In this document: in pieces, positions 1-12,116 of the stretch
Numbering within the stretch: the first letter of the stretch is position 1
Layout of the letters: every line of letters starts with the position of its first letter
The notes under the pieces: model-generated
Told to the model about the DNA's origin: nothing
The model's database searches: none
What the model saw: the letters and a program-made list of their open reading frames with translations, nothing else
Translations under genes and position numbers: made by a program
NCBI RefSeq assembly: GCF_019649055.1
Contig: NW_026570230.1
Location: 682,001 to 746,000, forward strand
Length of the DNA stretch: 64,000 bases
Reading direction: 5' to 3'
Origin: Paramacrobiotus metropolitanus
Taxonomy: Eukaryota; Tardigrada; Eutardigrada; Parachela; Macrobiotidae

Positions 1-1100
1 TACTTCCTGGTTAAGACGCTAACCGAAACACTGTAGCGCCAGTTTTCTGTTCTGCAGGACGCTAGGGTAGTCGTTACTGCGAGATGTCCATTGTCCACTG
101 CAGCAGTGCGCTTTGTGGCGATCATGGTGCAGATATTCATGCGATCGATCAAACGTACTGGGATCAAAAATTGTTTCGCGGGTCTGCAACATCTTTTGTT
201 TATCTAACGACTTACCGTAATACGTAATTACATTTTATAACTGCAAACCGTCTTCTAATTTCAAACTTAACCGCAGCAAAATGAAACTGCAATTCAATAC
301 AGCTACTTGATGACTTTTGTCTAAACATTGCCGTGTCGATTTTATTAAAATTCGCGGACCATCTTACAAGCTCTCAAAATTTGAATTTAAGCAAATTTTT
401 TAAATATTTTTTGTCTTCAGTATGTTTTCTTTTCAAGTTATCGATTAATGGTTTCGAGCAGCGTAATTTCAACATGCAAAAAAATTCTTCTCCTGGTTTT
501 TAGATACGTACCGTTACGGTGCGTATACAAAATTTGGTAAAATAATTGTGGAACTTCAAAGTAGTCGACAGTCGTACGAATGCTTGAACCAGGATTTGGA
601 GAAGAATTTCAGGGGTTCATAAATCTGGAATAAGTTTCTGTGGTTGTGGATTTGTAGATTGAATGATTTCGTGGAGCGCGATTTTCGTGATGTGTAGAAG
701 CTGAGCAAATTGGCGCCATGACAGCAAATTCATGTAGTATATCCATACATCTATAGATTGAAAGAATCCACAACGACCTTTCCCTTTCCTCGACAGTCGA
801 CAGACACCAGCCCGCCCTTGCTATTCTCCGGGCGATGGAAGCTCGTCGCTGGCAGACAATCTGCGGAAATGCAGTATCCAGACAGACAAGCATCAGATTG
901 AACAAGCATACACACAGCTCGTCAGCTCGTCGTTAAAATCAGGTCGGTACACCCGTTCACCTTAGCATTTGCGTCAATATGTAAGTTTGTTACGCTACGT
1001 GTGAACAGAGAATGACCATACATAGTTTTTAGCCCCGCTGAATAACAGTCTGGAGAAGATGTGAGCAGCCAGCCAGACGATACTTCACACGGAGCTTGTA
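1..1100. other. Host intergenic DNA, no gene recognised
   Basis: Open frames here are short, lie on conflicting strands and show no motif. The AT-rich stretch around 360-560 looks non-coding. A somewhat GC-richer patch at about 700-900 could hold an exon on either strand, but no convincing splice pair or protein motif was found. Confidence 0.4.
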
Positions 1101-1107
1101 CTGTTTG

Positions 1108-1411
1108 CAGAGATGCTGAATCGCAATCGCGAACGTTGATAGAAGAACTAGCGTTTATCGAGAAGAAGATGAAACATCTAGAGCAGGAGGAAACACAACT
1201 GGAACAGGAGTAAGCAGGATATAATATTACGCAAAGGTCAGTTTGTGACAAAAAAATTGTTGGGTTGAATCGGCTCCTTTCAAACTCGCACAGTACCCAA
1301 GAGAAACTGCAAGCATCGTTACGGGAGAAATCCGCCGAGGCCGAGAGAAACCTGGGCTGTTTTGCGACGCTGAGAAGAAAATACGGGGAATACTGTAGTG
1401 CCACTTTTTGA
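1108..1411 (+). CDS. Spliced gene encoding a coiled-coil protein (last two exons)
   Basis: Two exons join in frame. The first ends at 1209 and is followed by GTAAGC. The intron is 84 bp (1210-1293) and ends in CGCACAG. The second exon runs 1294-1411 and ends in TGA. The first exon probably starts after the acceptor-like TTTGCAG near 1107. The protein is highly charged with heptad-like Leu/Ile spacing (LIEELAFIEKK, then HLEQEETQLEQ), continues with alternating Glu/Lys/Arg, and ends in a short Cys/Tyr tail. I do not recognise the family. Upstream exons were not identified. The clean splice pair and preserved phase make a real host gene likely, though only its 3' part is described here. Confidence 0.5.
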
Positions 1412-1984
1412 GGAGATCGACAGAGCTTAAACGGGAATTAGTTAAAGTCAGACGGCACGCTGAGGAAGTGAAGAAAATGTCATGTATCAGCTTCACGAGG
1501 TTATTAATTGTTACGGTGCATTTATGGGTGCTTTGCGTTGTAGCAAGGGAATCCTGGAAGATTCTGTTATATTCGCTACTATATTCCATTGTTTTTCTCA
1601 AGTTTTGGGGCAATAATTAATTTTTTCATGTTTCCTTCGATGAATTTCATTTACCGGTTCAAAAACTTTTTATGAGGTACGCCAATGATGCGTTCAAACG
1701 GCCAGCTGGTTGTCATTTTACCGCAATGATCGTACGACTCGATGATATCAGTTAAGGTCGACCCCGAGCGCGGTTCTTGTCAGTACGTCCCGCGTCCCTC
1801 TGGGTACAACGAGTTCGGAGTCAACCGGTTCCAGTGTGCGAGTAGCGATCCGAAAACTTCGTCATCAACAAATGCAGCGTGTTTTAAGCGGCGCGGCGGA
1901 CCGCGCTGGGCCATGGTCACTAAAAAGTTAGTGCTAGCAGGCTAGTGCTTTTGCGACCTGTGAATTACGAATGCGACAATGAAT

Positions 1985-2105
1985 GTACGGTGCATAAATA
2001 ATAATTATTATAAAAATTAATTTATATAATATTTATATAGCAATCATTTTCATAACGTATATAATTTATATTAATAAATTTATTATATATAAATTAATTT
2101 ATTTA
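1985..2105. repeat. AT-only low-complexity block with self-complementary TTTATATAA runs
   Basis: About 120 bp almost without G or C, made of TAAT/TTTATATAA units that can fold back on themselves. No coding potential. Confidence 0.7.
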
Positions 2106-2181
2106 CCTTGGTGCGATTTGCTCCAAAGCAAATTGCACAGGAAGTCGAAAGTGATCGTGCTGCCGAAAATTAAATTTGAAG

Positions 2182-2792
2182 TCACATCACGAAAGCAGTG
2201 AGTCGTCTGAGTTTTAGCAAGGCTCGGAACTTTGTCAGGTTGAACCTTTGGCTTAATTTGGTATCATCTGGAAATTTCAAAAAGTTTTTTTTGATGTCTT
2301 CGTTTTCTGATGTTTGCAACATTCCTGATTGAGAAAAACGAGTAAAAAGAACCGTTATAAATTTCTTTTCGGAATAGTTAAGAAAAGTCCCCTTCTGCTT
2401 AAAGGATCCGTGTCCATTCATTTCCCATATGATAGGGTGCCGACCACACAGGGGCCGTAGTTCCAGTTCAACGTGGACAAGAACACCTGATCCGTCGATG
2501 GCCAGGCTGATAACCAACTGCAGAATTCCCGTGTTCGCGCATTTCCCAGTGAACAGGGAGCGGAGCCGTGCTATTACTGGGAAAACATCCAAATGCGGCG
2601 AACTGCGTCACCCTGATAGTCAGCTTCACGGGGATGCTGCTGGCGGCGGCAAACTGCTCATCGATCGGGAGGATCTGCTGTCCGGCGGGGAGTCGGAGAC
2701 CGGCGGATTCGTCGGGGCAGTGTACAAGATATAGTTGGCATTCCATGGTGCGTTCTTTGGCTTTCTTCAGCCGTAGACCGCCCAAAACCAGG
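2182..2792 (-). pseudogene. Decayed gene fragment, one arm of an inverted duplication
   Basis: On the minus strand two overlapping frames (about 2785-2580 and 2592-2182) look like one protein broken by a frameshift near 2570-2590. The first begins GGLRLKKAKERTMECQLYLV. The second has hydrophobic stretches (LQLVISLAI, VLVHVELELR). The first part is repeated in inverted orientation at 3641-3803, where it again stays open (ORF at 3581-3835). Duplication, frameshift and lack of a full frame argue for a pseudogene or captured gene fragment. The family is not recognised. Confidence 0.35.
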
Positions 2793-2794
2793 GC
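2630..2794 (+). repeat. Left arm of a ~165-bp inverted duplication
   Basis: Reverse-complement match to 3641-3803 over essentially the whole arm with scattered mismatches. Shared landmarks are the run GGCATTCCATGGTGCGTTC and the segment coding GGLRLKKAKERTMECQ. The unique spacer is about 850 bp. Confidence 0.85.
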
Positions 2795-2805
2795 GGTCTA
2801 CGGCT
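2769..2805. repeat. Perfect 15-bp hairpin at the inner edge of the inverted duplication
   Basis: AGCCGTAGACCGCCC, a 7-nt loop, then its exact reverse complement. It sits exactly where the left duplication arm ends (2794), so it may mark the inversion junction. Confidence 0.85.
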
Positions 2806-2903
2806 GCTTTTCGCTATGTCAGCAGTTCGAATCTAAATTATAACACAGCAGTTCGAAGCGAAATTATCAAAAACAATTAAAATCGAAATTATACACGAGA
2901 AAA

Positions 2904-2998
2904 AAACCTAAGAAACCTAAGGAATTTCAGAAGCCTAAGAAAGCCTAAGAACCCTAAGAAGACTAAGAAATCTAAGAAGCCTAAGAAAACCTAAGAAA
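2904..2998 (+). repeat. Minisatellite of ~9-10-bp CCTAAGAAA units
   Basis: About ten imperfect tandem copies of CCTAAGAAA / CCTAAGGAA. Confidence 0.85.
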
Positions 2999-3640
2999 AG
3001 AAAAACATTTCAGTTGGCGAAATGTCGGGTTGGCGAAATGGGAGGATACCAATGGATCGGCCAGTCGATTTTCTTGTCACGCGTTAATCCCATTCACAAA
3101 CACTGGCAACACATAGGTCATGAGATATTTCCCTATTTTCAGTTTCTTCTCCGCTGGTTTATAAAGGAACTAGCCACATCCGCTAGCTTAAATTTCTACC
3201 AAATGTAGCGCTGCTGATAAGCGGACTGCGCGACTTTCTAGTGGAAGGCGGTTGGCTGGGCTATTTTGGCAGCATCCCGGCCGTATTCCACTTCTGGTTT
3301 TGCCGCTTCCGGCGTTTCTTCCCGGGTGTGGTAAGAAGAAATGATTCTGGGGCCGAGCTTTTGTCCCATGGCGGTAAAGCATTTCTCCATAGAGCAAGAT
3401 TCATTGTGGCTTATGTCCAGGGAAAGCATGGCAATATCCCTTTCGGCGAGGTAGACTGAAACGTTGTCCTCATCAGCGTTGAAGAGTTGGTATTCAAGCG
3501 CGCGGGACTAGGTTTTCAGAATCCTGGTGGTGCCGTTTAAACGCTAGCGTGGACATTGTGGACGCTAGCGCCACTTTCAAATGGCGCTTGTACAAATTAG
3601 CTTTTTTGAACATGCGCCGCTACATACCCGTTGGACGTGC

Positions 3641-3803
3641 GCCCTGGTTTTGGGCGGTCTGCGGCTGAAGAAAGCCAAAGAACGCACCATGGAATGCCAA
3701 CTATATCTTGTACACTGCCCCGACGAATCCGCCGGCCTCCGACTATCCGGACAGCAGAGCCTTCCGAATGATGAGCAGTTAGCCGCCGTCAGCAGCGTAA
3801 GAG
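3641..3803 (-). repeat. Right arm of the ~165-bp inverted duplication
   Basis: Inverted partner of 2630-2794. It encodes the same peptide segment on the plus strand, with small differences after CPDESAGLRL. Confidence 0.85.
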
Positions 3804-3839
3804 ACCCTTGTGTAGTTTCCCATCAATCTGCCTGATCCT

Positions 3840-5340
3840 GGAATTCTCAGTGATCTCTTTTTCCTAACCGCTGATGGAGACCGTGCACCGCGCTTAAAGG
3901 TCACATGCGTGTGGTCTCCCTGACTCTCCGGGAGACCATTGACGCCATGGACACGTCACCTTTGAATACGGATTAAATCCGTTTACCACCACGGCGGTGA
4001 TAAAGTGTGATATCCTGAAACCCAGGGTTTCTGCACAAGGCGGCCTGATCCACGGGAACGGGACCCAAGTCCTTAAGCTGGGTTACGTGCTCGTTTGCCG
4101 GCTGTTATCACGGAGAGCGTGGACTGTGTGCGGCATCTGGAGACTGGTGGCTTGGTGCGGTGCTGTCAGATTGCATGTGAGTACAATATGTATGGGGCGC
4201 TGTTAAGGTTGTGCAAGATGTCGCCGGACTCTAATCTGATGTCGGTAGACCGTGGACGGATCTTTGCCGCCGGGGAAATTCGCGGAGTTGCAGCAGCTGT
4301 TGAGCGAGCTGCGTTCTTGTAATGTTCGGTTATGAGCGGAATGCACATGACAGCACACCTTGGAACTGAATAACGCCGATTCACGCGTTCATCCACTAGC
4401 CCGATGTTCCGGTTTGTCTGCTTTAAAAGCTGGAACTGGTGTCCGTCCACCTAGTTCCGCTTTGCCCGGTTTCTCCCTTACGCTCTAAACAAAATTGCTG
4501 TATTCCTGCAAACTATCCCGCAAAAGCCACAAAAGCTGTGATGCAAATAACGAGAAAGATATAGCAGGAATTCAATGCAGTATACCTATTTCGAATTCAT
4601 CACACAGCACAAAATTGTATTATGTTGTGCAGTGTGACGATTGAAACGTTTTGCCTCGATTTGTACGCTCATTCGGTAAGAAACCTTCGGTAATTTTATT
4701 GGCTAGATAAATAATAAATAAATAATAAATAATCAGATAAATAATAAATCATAAAGACCACTAGTGCTTGTGTAAAAACTAAGAAAAGATAACCCCGTTT
4801 CGAATTTCGGACTGAAATGATCTAGAGTAGGCAACGCTCACACGATAAAATCGCTGGGTAATCAGGTTATAATTACAAATTTACAACCATTCCTTTTCGC
4901 TGGAGCGAAACGGTACATGTACAGATTTTACAACCATGCCAAACTGTACAAAATTTGTGTAATAATTGTACAACATTCATTTTCTGCATTACAAATTGTA
5001 TCTTTGTGCAGAGCAAGAGAAAGCTTGGGTAAAATAGGTTAGTTTACAATGCGGCTGACATTGAAGCGTAAATAAAGGACATTAAAGCGTAAAAAAATTA
5101 GAATAAGAACTGACAAAAAAATTATGCGATTAAAAATTAACGATAATTAAGTACTTTTGACTGCAGCATATTAGTATTTATTTTTAAAATAGATCAGAAG
5201 GCTTGCAAACCAAACTCTTGTCAAATTTATTTTACTAAAGGACAGCAGAATAAATACCGCGAAAATATTTGTGGAAAATTTTACGGTAACTTTTTCTTGT
5301 TGCAGGCCATTCGGCGTATCGTGCGACAAATCCAGTAAAT
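3840..5340. other. Non-coding interval
   Basis: Short frames on both strands without motifs. AT-rich from about 4680, with a TAAATAATAAATAA run near 4707-4745. Nothing supportable as a gene. Confidence 0.4.
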
Positions 5341-5399
5341 GTGCACCTGAGCAGGAACACGCCTGTTACATTTTTGCTTTGTAAGGCTAAACCGATGAA

Positions 5400-5652
5400 T
5401 TTAGTCGAACGTCCAGCTGTCCGCGCGCCGACATCACCGACTCCATCCAGCCAGATGATGAAGTACCGCGCCATTCAGTCCGGCGACTGCAGTGACGCGC
5501 AGAAGCGGAGCGAGGTAAAATTCCGCAATTTGGCGGTGGTTATATTAAACAGCTGCAGAGACATATGCGCGAGTCGCGACCACGAATGTCTTGTGTACGA
5601 ACAAGCGGCCGGTCATTACGGCGGCACCAAATTTCCACACTGCGATCACCAG
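5400..5652 (+). CDS. Candidate pair of host exons, function unknown
   Basis: Two GC-richer stretches are separated by a possible ~50-bp intron. A donor (GCGAG|GTAAAA) lies near 5514 and an acceptor (AGCTGCAG) just before 5563. A second donor (CACCAG|GTAGCG) lies near 5651. The frames stay open across both stretches, but more than one frame is possible and no domain is recognised. The call rests on splice-like borders and base composition only. Confidence 0.25.
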
Positions 5653-5759
5653 GTAGCGCGGCCGCTTACGGGAGGGTCATCGGCAGCGGCAATCCAAGAG
5701 CGACCGATGCGCGAGATAATATTGCTTTATTTTATAGTTTGATAGATTTTACATAAAAT

Positions 5760-7150
5760 GATAAATTCTACATCAAATTATTAATTTTGAATGAATTTGT
5801 TTTTACGCAATCATTCTATTCAAAAATTCAAATAAGTTTCATATTTTCGAAACTTCGTTTTTATTTTGATTTTGTCTGATTAGAGAGGACCGCAATCCAC
5901 CCAGATACCGTACATTGAAGGCCGACGAGATCAAGAAAAAAACAACCTGCCGAAACAGTATCCGAAAACTGCCTGAGTGAGTCTGCGAAAATATGCGTTC
6001 ATTATGAACGTTTTCTTTGTAAACGATACCGGTTCGGCGGTTATTAAGCATTAAATGATTCTGTAGTTTCGTCGTTCACATCCACCGATGTTTGTTCCTG
6101 GCTATCTCGACACGAGCAAGCGATCCATCGTACAGATTCATTAACCAGTACTCCCGCCTGTTAATTAGGAATCCGTGACATTACAACCTGGAATGCTGCC
6201 ATCAAAATTGTCGGGCTCGAACGTCCCGGAAATGGAGCAACAGCACAAGAAGATCGGCGGTGCGGTGCGCAACTCAAGAAGTCCTGAAGACTTCCGTATC
6301 CTGGAGGTTGCGGATATTGGGGCAATGCGAAAATCATTCATTCATGAAACAAAATATCCAAGCGGTTGATGTGGAGATATGCGGGTAAAGATGGAACCGA
6401 AATCGGAGACGCCGACACTTGTTAATCCAGCCTAAAGAAAAAACACCATAGTTGTATCGCCAGCTCAAAATAATGATGCGCCGATTGCTGTTGAACCGAC
6501 TGCAACAGAAGTTATGCAAAATCAAAAAACTGTTAACGTAGCCTTAATTTTACACGTTGCTTTTTTACCTAATTCTAATTTTTGCTCTGTATTTGTTACG
6601 CAAGTCATCGAATTCGATTGACAATAAATAATCCCGTATACTGTAATTATATTTCCACGTATTCAAGAGTGATCCAATCGGTGATCGGCCTCGCACATCA
6701 GATAGCGCCTCGGTTAAATTAGCTCTGAAAATAGTCGCCATCGCTTACTTTGTCGTAAGCTGACTCTGGGTTCGTTTGAAACAGACAAAAATAAGTTACG
6801 CACAGTTTTAAGTGTGAAATCAGAATGCCACTTCTGGACGTGACGAGCTTTAAGCAAACGCCCCAGCGAAATTGCTTGCCGCCCTATCGAGCGAAAGACC
6901 GCGTGGCCCGATCATGAAGTCGAATGGTGAAAAGGCAGCGGTTCAGGGGGTGTAACTGCGACGAAAAGTATAGGCGCTTATTTCCCTGCTCCGACGGATT
7001 TCAGTGGTGCATAAAATGGGAATAGCGAACGCCGGAGATTAAAGGAAAACAACTACCGATACTCGCACAGTACTAGTAGTATTTTGAGTTTTCAACTAGC
7101 TGCTAGTAGCGGAGTGCAGAGCAAGTGATTGTTGATAAACGTATACAAGT
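5760..7150. other. Non-coding interval with one weak open segment
   Basis: The only notable frame is a plus-strand stretch at 6175-6369, moderately GC-rich, without a recognisable domain. Otherwise AT-rich. Confidence 0.3.
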
Positions 7151-7164
7151 ACGTACCATAAATT

Positions 7165-7184
7165 ATTATGCCCTCTGTTGGAAA
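7165..7184 (+). repeat. 20-bp direct repeat, copy 1
   Basis: ATTATGCCCTCTGTTGGAAA, identical to 8374-8393. The two copies bracket 1.19 kb of AT-rich DNA. Confidence 0.85.
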
Positions 7185-8337
7185 GCAGCGTATTACATCA
7201 TTTTTTGGCAGGCTGAAAATAATATTATGTATATTAAAATGTATGTGAATAGTTGCTAAGTTCCGTAATTAATTTGTCGCATGAAGCAAGTTATCGACTG
7301 ATGGAACGCAAGGTTCTCGCAAGTACTGCAAGCAATTCACATAATAATATAATTTTATTTCTCAATATGTACAAGGCGAGCTTCGCTCAACAAATAAGAT
7401 CAAATGAAGAATTTGTATAATAATTATCTGCTAATTAATTAATATAATAATATAAGTATATTTTGACAACGTAACCTACGTACATTTTGAACTATCCTGT
7501 TCTCTACTAGCACATGTGCTGACCAATCCTTTATTGTTAATCTCAATACCAAAATAAAGCCAATACCATCAAGAACTTAAGTGCCGAGCGCGGATGCGCG
7601 AGGCTACCTTGTAATACATAATAATACATAATATTTATCTGCTACTGCTACGCATACATAATAATTATCTGCTACTGCAAAATGTGTCAAAGCTTCGTAC
7701 GCAGTAAGAATTAATGGTGACCGACAACTTAATTAGAAACATTTTTTGATTTTTACTGCTGACTAGTCACCAAGAAATATCGGAATTCCTCGCTGTAATT
7801 ACGTATTTAAAACAGTGCGGATTATTGATAAAATTATACAAGCGCGTTTGTTGGCCACGCGGGAGTTATTGTGGAATCATTTCTCGTATTTTGAGTATTT
7901 CCCCTACTTGTGCTTCATCCCAATTTTTAAGGGAAGCTACCATACCATGTACTACATGTACCAGTTCGTGAATATGGACGAATCTTTTATTTTCGCGCAC
8001 TCAAAAACTTTTTTTTGCGTTGTTTTTTGCGTTCTAGCCAGATTATTTCTACACGTTGGCGTGAAAACCGTTTGTGGGCGCAGATCCGGTTGGTGAATTA
8101 TTGCAGCAAAAAAAGACCTAAACGCTTAAACGCATTCAGGTGTACCAAGCTTCATTATTTTCCGATCATTCAGTTTTCAACAAAACTATGTAATATACGT
8201 ATTAGTATGAACTATGAAGATTGTTTCTACACCAAGCCACCTTTTGTTCGAATTTAGAAATTTTAGAGATTTTAAGATCACTTTAATTTGATAAAGTAAC
8301 GGTGTAACTCTGCTTCGCTGCAGAAACGATCGCCATG

Positions 8338-8361
8338 CTTATGTGCATTAATGCACATAAG
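8338..8361. repeat. Perfect 24-bp palindrome
   Basis: CTTATGTGCATT followed directly by its reverse complement. Confidence 0.9.
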
Positions 8362-8373
8362 TAATGGTGCATA

Positions 8374-8393
8374 ATTATGCCCTCTGTTGGAAA
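8374..8393 (+). repeat. 20-bp direct repeat, copy 2
   Basis: Exact copy of 7165-7184, lying between two palindromes. Confidence 0.85.
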
Positions 8394-8396
8394 AAG

Positions 8397-8433
8397 ATTA
8401 TGCACCGATCTTTAAAAAAGATCGGTGCATAAT
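8397..8433. repeat. Perfect 17-bp hairpin with 3-nt loop
   Basis: ATTATGCACCGATCTTT, AAA, then the exact reverse complement. Confidence 0.9.
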
Positions 8434-8499
8434 GAGAATCTTGGTACAATATGGTGAGTTTAACCTTTTTGGAACTTTCTTACAGCTAGAACTCTTGAA

Positions 8500-10330
8500 C
8501 CGGATGTTGTGGGCGCCAGCGACTTTCCTTACCCGTATAATCGCATTGCTAGTCACAACATTAAAGGAAGTGGCACACTTCCTTTGAGATCCGCTCCGTA
8601 TTATTCCACAGTCGTCACCGAGCAATTTATCACAACCGATAGGAATTCTGATCGCGTCACCCGCGCTAAGCGTTCCGTCACCTGCCGAACATGCGAACTG
8701 TCCAACGCTGACCCTTCCAGACACCAGCAGGCTTTGTGCATGACCGCAGCGTGTCCAGTTCTCGACAATTTCTGACACCGATCAGCGATGAACTCGAAAG
8801 GGAAGAACGCTCTCCAGGTTTGGATGTCCTTAAGCCTGTTAAACCCGTGTGCGTAGATGAACCCGTTCGACGCCGTGCTACAGGAGACCAGTGAATGAGT
8901 GCAGCAAGAAAATGCAAATGGATCGCGCTTGTCCGTTGAAAAGAACCAGTATGCGAACGTGGTTGTCCATTAAAGCAGGGTGAACGATGCAAAAACAGTT
9001 CAGATGGAATGCGGTTGTCCAGTTAATCAGATCAATGCCTGTTTGACCGATCCTCGCTGGCGGCCAGGAACCGACGCTATCGGGAAAACTGCGAACTTGG
9101 CGAAAGAGCCCACTCAGATTGACGAATGCCTGCAAACTGGAAATCTCGTGGAGACCTAGAAGACGGTTTAAGTCAAAATAGAAAAACTGGAAGAAGCTGA
9201 AAAAACTACCGGAGAACTGAAACTACCGGAAACTACCAGTCGAACCAGGAACCAGTGCAAGCGAACGAGGTGAAAAACCTACCTACCAACGAAACCTACC
9301 TACCTACCTACGAAATCTAGGAAGACGAGCACAAAAAGCCAAAGGCGAAATGAATCGTTCCCGAAAAGAAAAAATAAGATAACCAAGCGCAAAGGAAAAA
9401 GCAAGGACCAATATCCGGGATGGATGTGCAGACATCCCCATCAACTGGCAACCGACAAATCGGAAAACCGAAATCTGAGAAAAAGAGCAAGTTCGACCAT
9501 AAATCGGACGCATTGGATGATCGGAAATGCCAACGTGTACCTTCTGTGTTATCCCGCTCGGGAAATCCTGGAAGAACCACCATAAAATAATTTCTATCGA
9601 AGCAACGACGGACACAATAGAGGAATCCGACGCGATCGCCACGAAAAGTTTCCATTATCCGAATGTCTCAGGTTGATGGCTTAAATGCACCCGTGAACCT
9701 CGTAACCGCGAACTGAAGAATGCGATGCCGGTGTTTCTTAACAATTATCCGTAAAACACACGCGACGGGTGGATGTCTGAGGAGGAATGTGCGTCCGAAA
9801 AAAAGGCAGTGGAAACGGTCAAAGGCGAGAAACCGAAAGGTGCCGATTCAGTGCTGCTGCCGACAGATGAGTTCACCCAGAATAAACTATGCCACCGTGA
9901 CAAACGAACAGACAAGAAAAAGAGGGGATGCTTAAGAGTCACTCAAGGAGAGTAGGAGCGTAGTTAATCATCGTTAATCATCGTAGCTTTTGCGGTAAAT
10001 TGTCAGCTGGTCTTGGAAGCATCGTTTAAATCCGTCGGCTGTGGCGATTTAAGATCTTATAAAGAAGGAGATGGAAGATCTGAAATGTTCTCAAGTGAAA
10101 ATTATGGAAATTTCCTGCATGGAAAGAGGGGCGGACCCGGGCGGTTCCCTAAAGGTCACCACACCCAGCCTCGACCCTGTGTAAAAGTACAACAAAGTTC
10201 ATATTCACATTAACTCTGACCTGACAGAGTTGGTTCTCTACGTGTTGCGGCGTATAGAGTTACTGTAACAGAGCAACAAAAAGCAAGAATTCAAAACGAA
10301 CGTTAGCATTCAACCAAAGCCGGACAGTGT
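8500..10330 (+). pseudogene. GC-richer decayed coding-like region
   Basis: Base composition and Glu/Lys-rich short frames look like former coding sequence (for example plus-strand 9773-9955, MSEEECASEKKAVETVKGEK). No frame exceeds about 130 codons and frames switch repeatedly. Simple-sequence CCTA repeats lie at 9270-9312. It abuts the tandemly duplicated remnant at 10.34-11.31 kb and may be part of the same decayed family. No domain recognised. Confidence 0.25.
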
Positions 10331-10340
10331 CTTTACCAAA

Positions 10341-10800
10341 CAAAGAAAGAACTGGAGATACGCGTGAAGAACTTGAAATATCGTCCGGCGAACTGTCATG
10401 AAAGAAAAAGGCACTGCAGAATGGGTGCAGGCAGTAATGGAGCTGATCGGCCAGAAAGCGGTCTATATCAAATATCAACTTAACCGGGAACTCTGCGCCT
10501 AGCTGGAATCGTACGAAACAGCGAAACGCCGCTTAAGCCGCACGGTGGATCCATTCTAGAACAGTCACAGTGGTGCCTGAAACACACGCAACGCAAAGGC
10601 GAGAACGCCGTGCTGGACTTAGATGCCTACTGCACTCAGGCGGCGCTCCCCCCGGCGGCAGACCGAATAGTGGGTGGAATGCTTCTGTGCGGAGACATGT
10701 CACCCTTGATAAGTCACCGAACCTCTGCGAGTCGCCATTGGACAAAGTGAATTGTGCATTAGTGGTCGCTTAACTGTCAAACCGGAAATTATTTAAGGAT
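10341..10800 (+). pseudogene. Tandem-duplicated gene remnant, copy 1
   Basis: This segment recurs about 510 bp downstream. Both copies contain the landmarks AAGAAAGAACT, CCGGGAACTCTGCGCC, CAGGCGGCGCT, CGCCATTGGA(C/T)AAAGTGAA and a shared tail (GGA(C/A)GGA(C/T)CG...TTTTAAACA-like). Every frame is interrupted (for example TAG directly after the CTCTGCGCC landmark), so this copy is a pseudogene. Confidence 0.6.
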
Positions 10801-10850
10801 GGACGGAAGGACCGTCTGACTTATTTTAAACATACAGTGTCCATAACAAG

Positions 10851-11310
10851 CCAAGAAAGAACTAGGGAAACGCGCGAAGAACTCGAATTAACGTTTGGAG
10901 AATTTGATCTGCAAGAAGAATATGCAGAACAAGTGCAATCCGGCCGCCATGGAGAAGGTGTGCCAAAAAGCGACGTGTGTCAAACAGCAACCGAACCGGG
11001 AACTCTGCGCCGAGCATGAATCGTATCTGTACGAAGCAGCAAAACGATGCTTGAACCTCGCGGCTCACGGTGGACTTATACGAGAACCAGATATTTAACA
11101 CTGAATCGCAGTGGTACCAAGAGCACATGCAGTTCAAGGCAAAAACGCGATGTTGGACGCTGATTTCTACCGCGCACAGGCGGCGCTGCGACAGACCGAA
11201 GCGATATGGAACGGTTGTGTGCGGCGACGAGTAAACCGCGGAGAACCTCGTGAGAATCGCCATTGGATAAAGTGAACTGCGCGTTAACGGCCGATCCGTA
11301 AATTATTAGA
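10851..11310 (+). pseudogene. Tandem-duplicated gene remnant, copy 2
   Basis: Second copy of the ~510-bp unit. The segment equivalent to the stopped frame in copy 1 is open here (NRELCAEHESYLYEAAKRCL), suggesting a helical protein. The reading frame still breaks after about 65 codons. Family not recognised. Confidence 0.6.
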
Positions 11311-12116
11311 AGCGCGGAAGGATCGCTTAACACATTTTGAACAGGGGCTGGGTATTCTGTGCCGGTATGCGTCATTGTCACATCATTCGACACGGACGGG
11401 TTAGTTCGTCAGAAAGGTGGATGGCTCATCAGCCTCATCCAATCTGCCGACCTTCGACAGAATGTGGATTTCATTGAACATCCACCCGTCCACCTTTCTG
11501 ACGGCTACAGTCGTGCATTGTGGGCTGTCTGCTGCTTCATGCGTGTCATTTGGACCGCTGCTGTTGCAACCTGCCGTGAGTTGTTTATCTTGTCAACGAC
11601 ACGCAAATTACATGTATGGTGAAGCATAATTTGTGGGAGGAAAAAGCGCGGACAAATGCATGGCAGGAGAAATTGTAAGAGCAGCGGAAGAAAGAGCGGA
11701 TGGTGTGCCGCCTGATGGAGATCGGGATGCCGTATCAAACGCGTAGAACGTTAATACGTATGTCGCAGGTTAGGATGGTTATACAGAGCTGTATATTGAT
11801 GCAGATGCACGTTGCTTGCATAGTTGAAATGATCGTCTTGGCATTTACTTTACTGACCTTACAATAGCATTTTCTGATCCGAAGGGTAAGTTCAACTGCC
11901 TAAATTCTGTAATCACTTCTGGAATCTCTCAAAAGGACTTTATCTACGCACAAAGAAAACAGAGCATTAAAAAAAAGTTAATAAAGATTTTTGGTAAAAT
12001 CATGTGAAACAGAAACAGCAAGAATAACGAGCGAATACGCAATCATATACCGGTAGTCGAATAACAGTACTATCATATCATTGTTGTCAGTTGCTACATA
12101 TCCAGAAAAGTCACAA

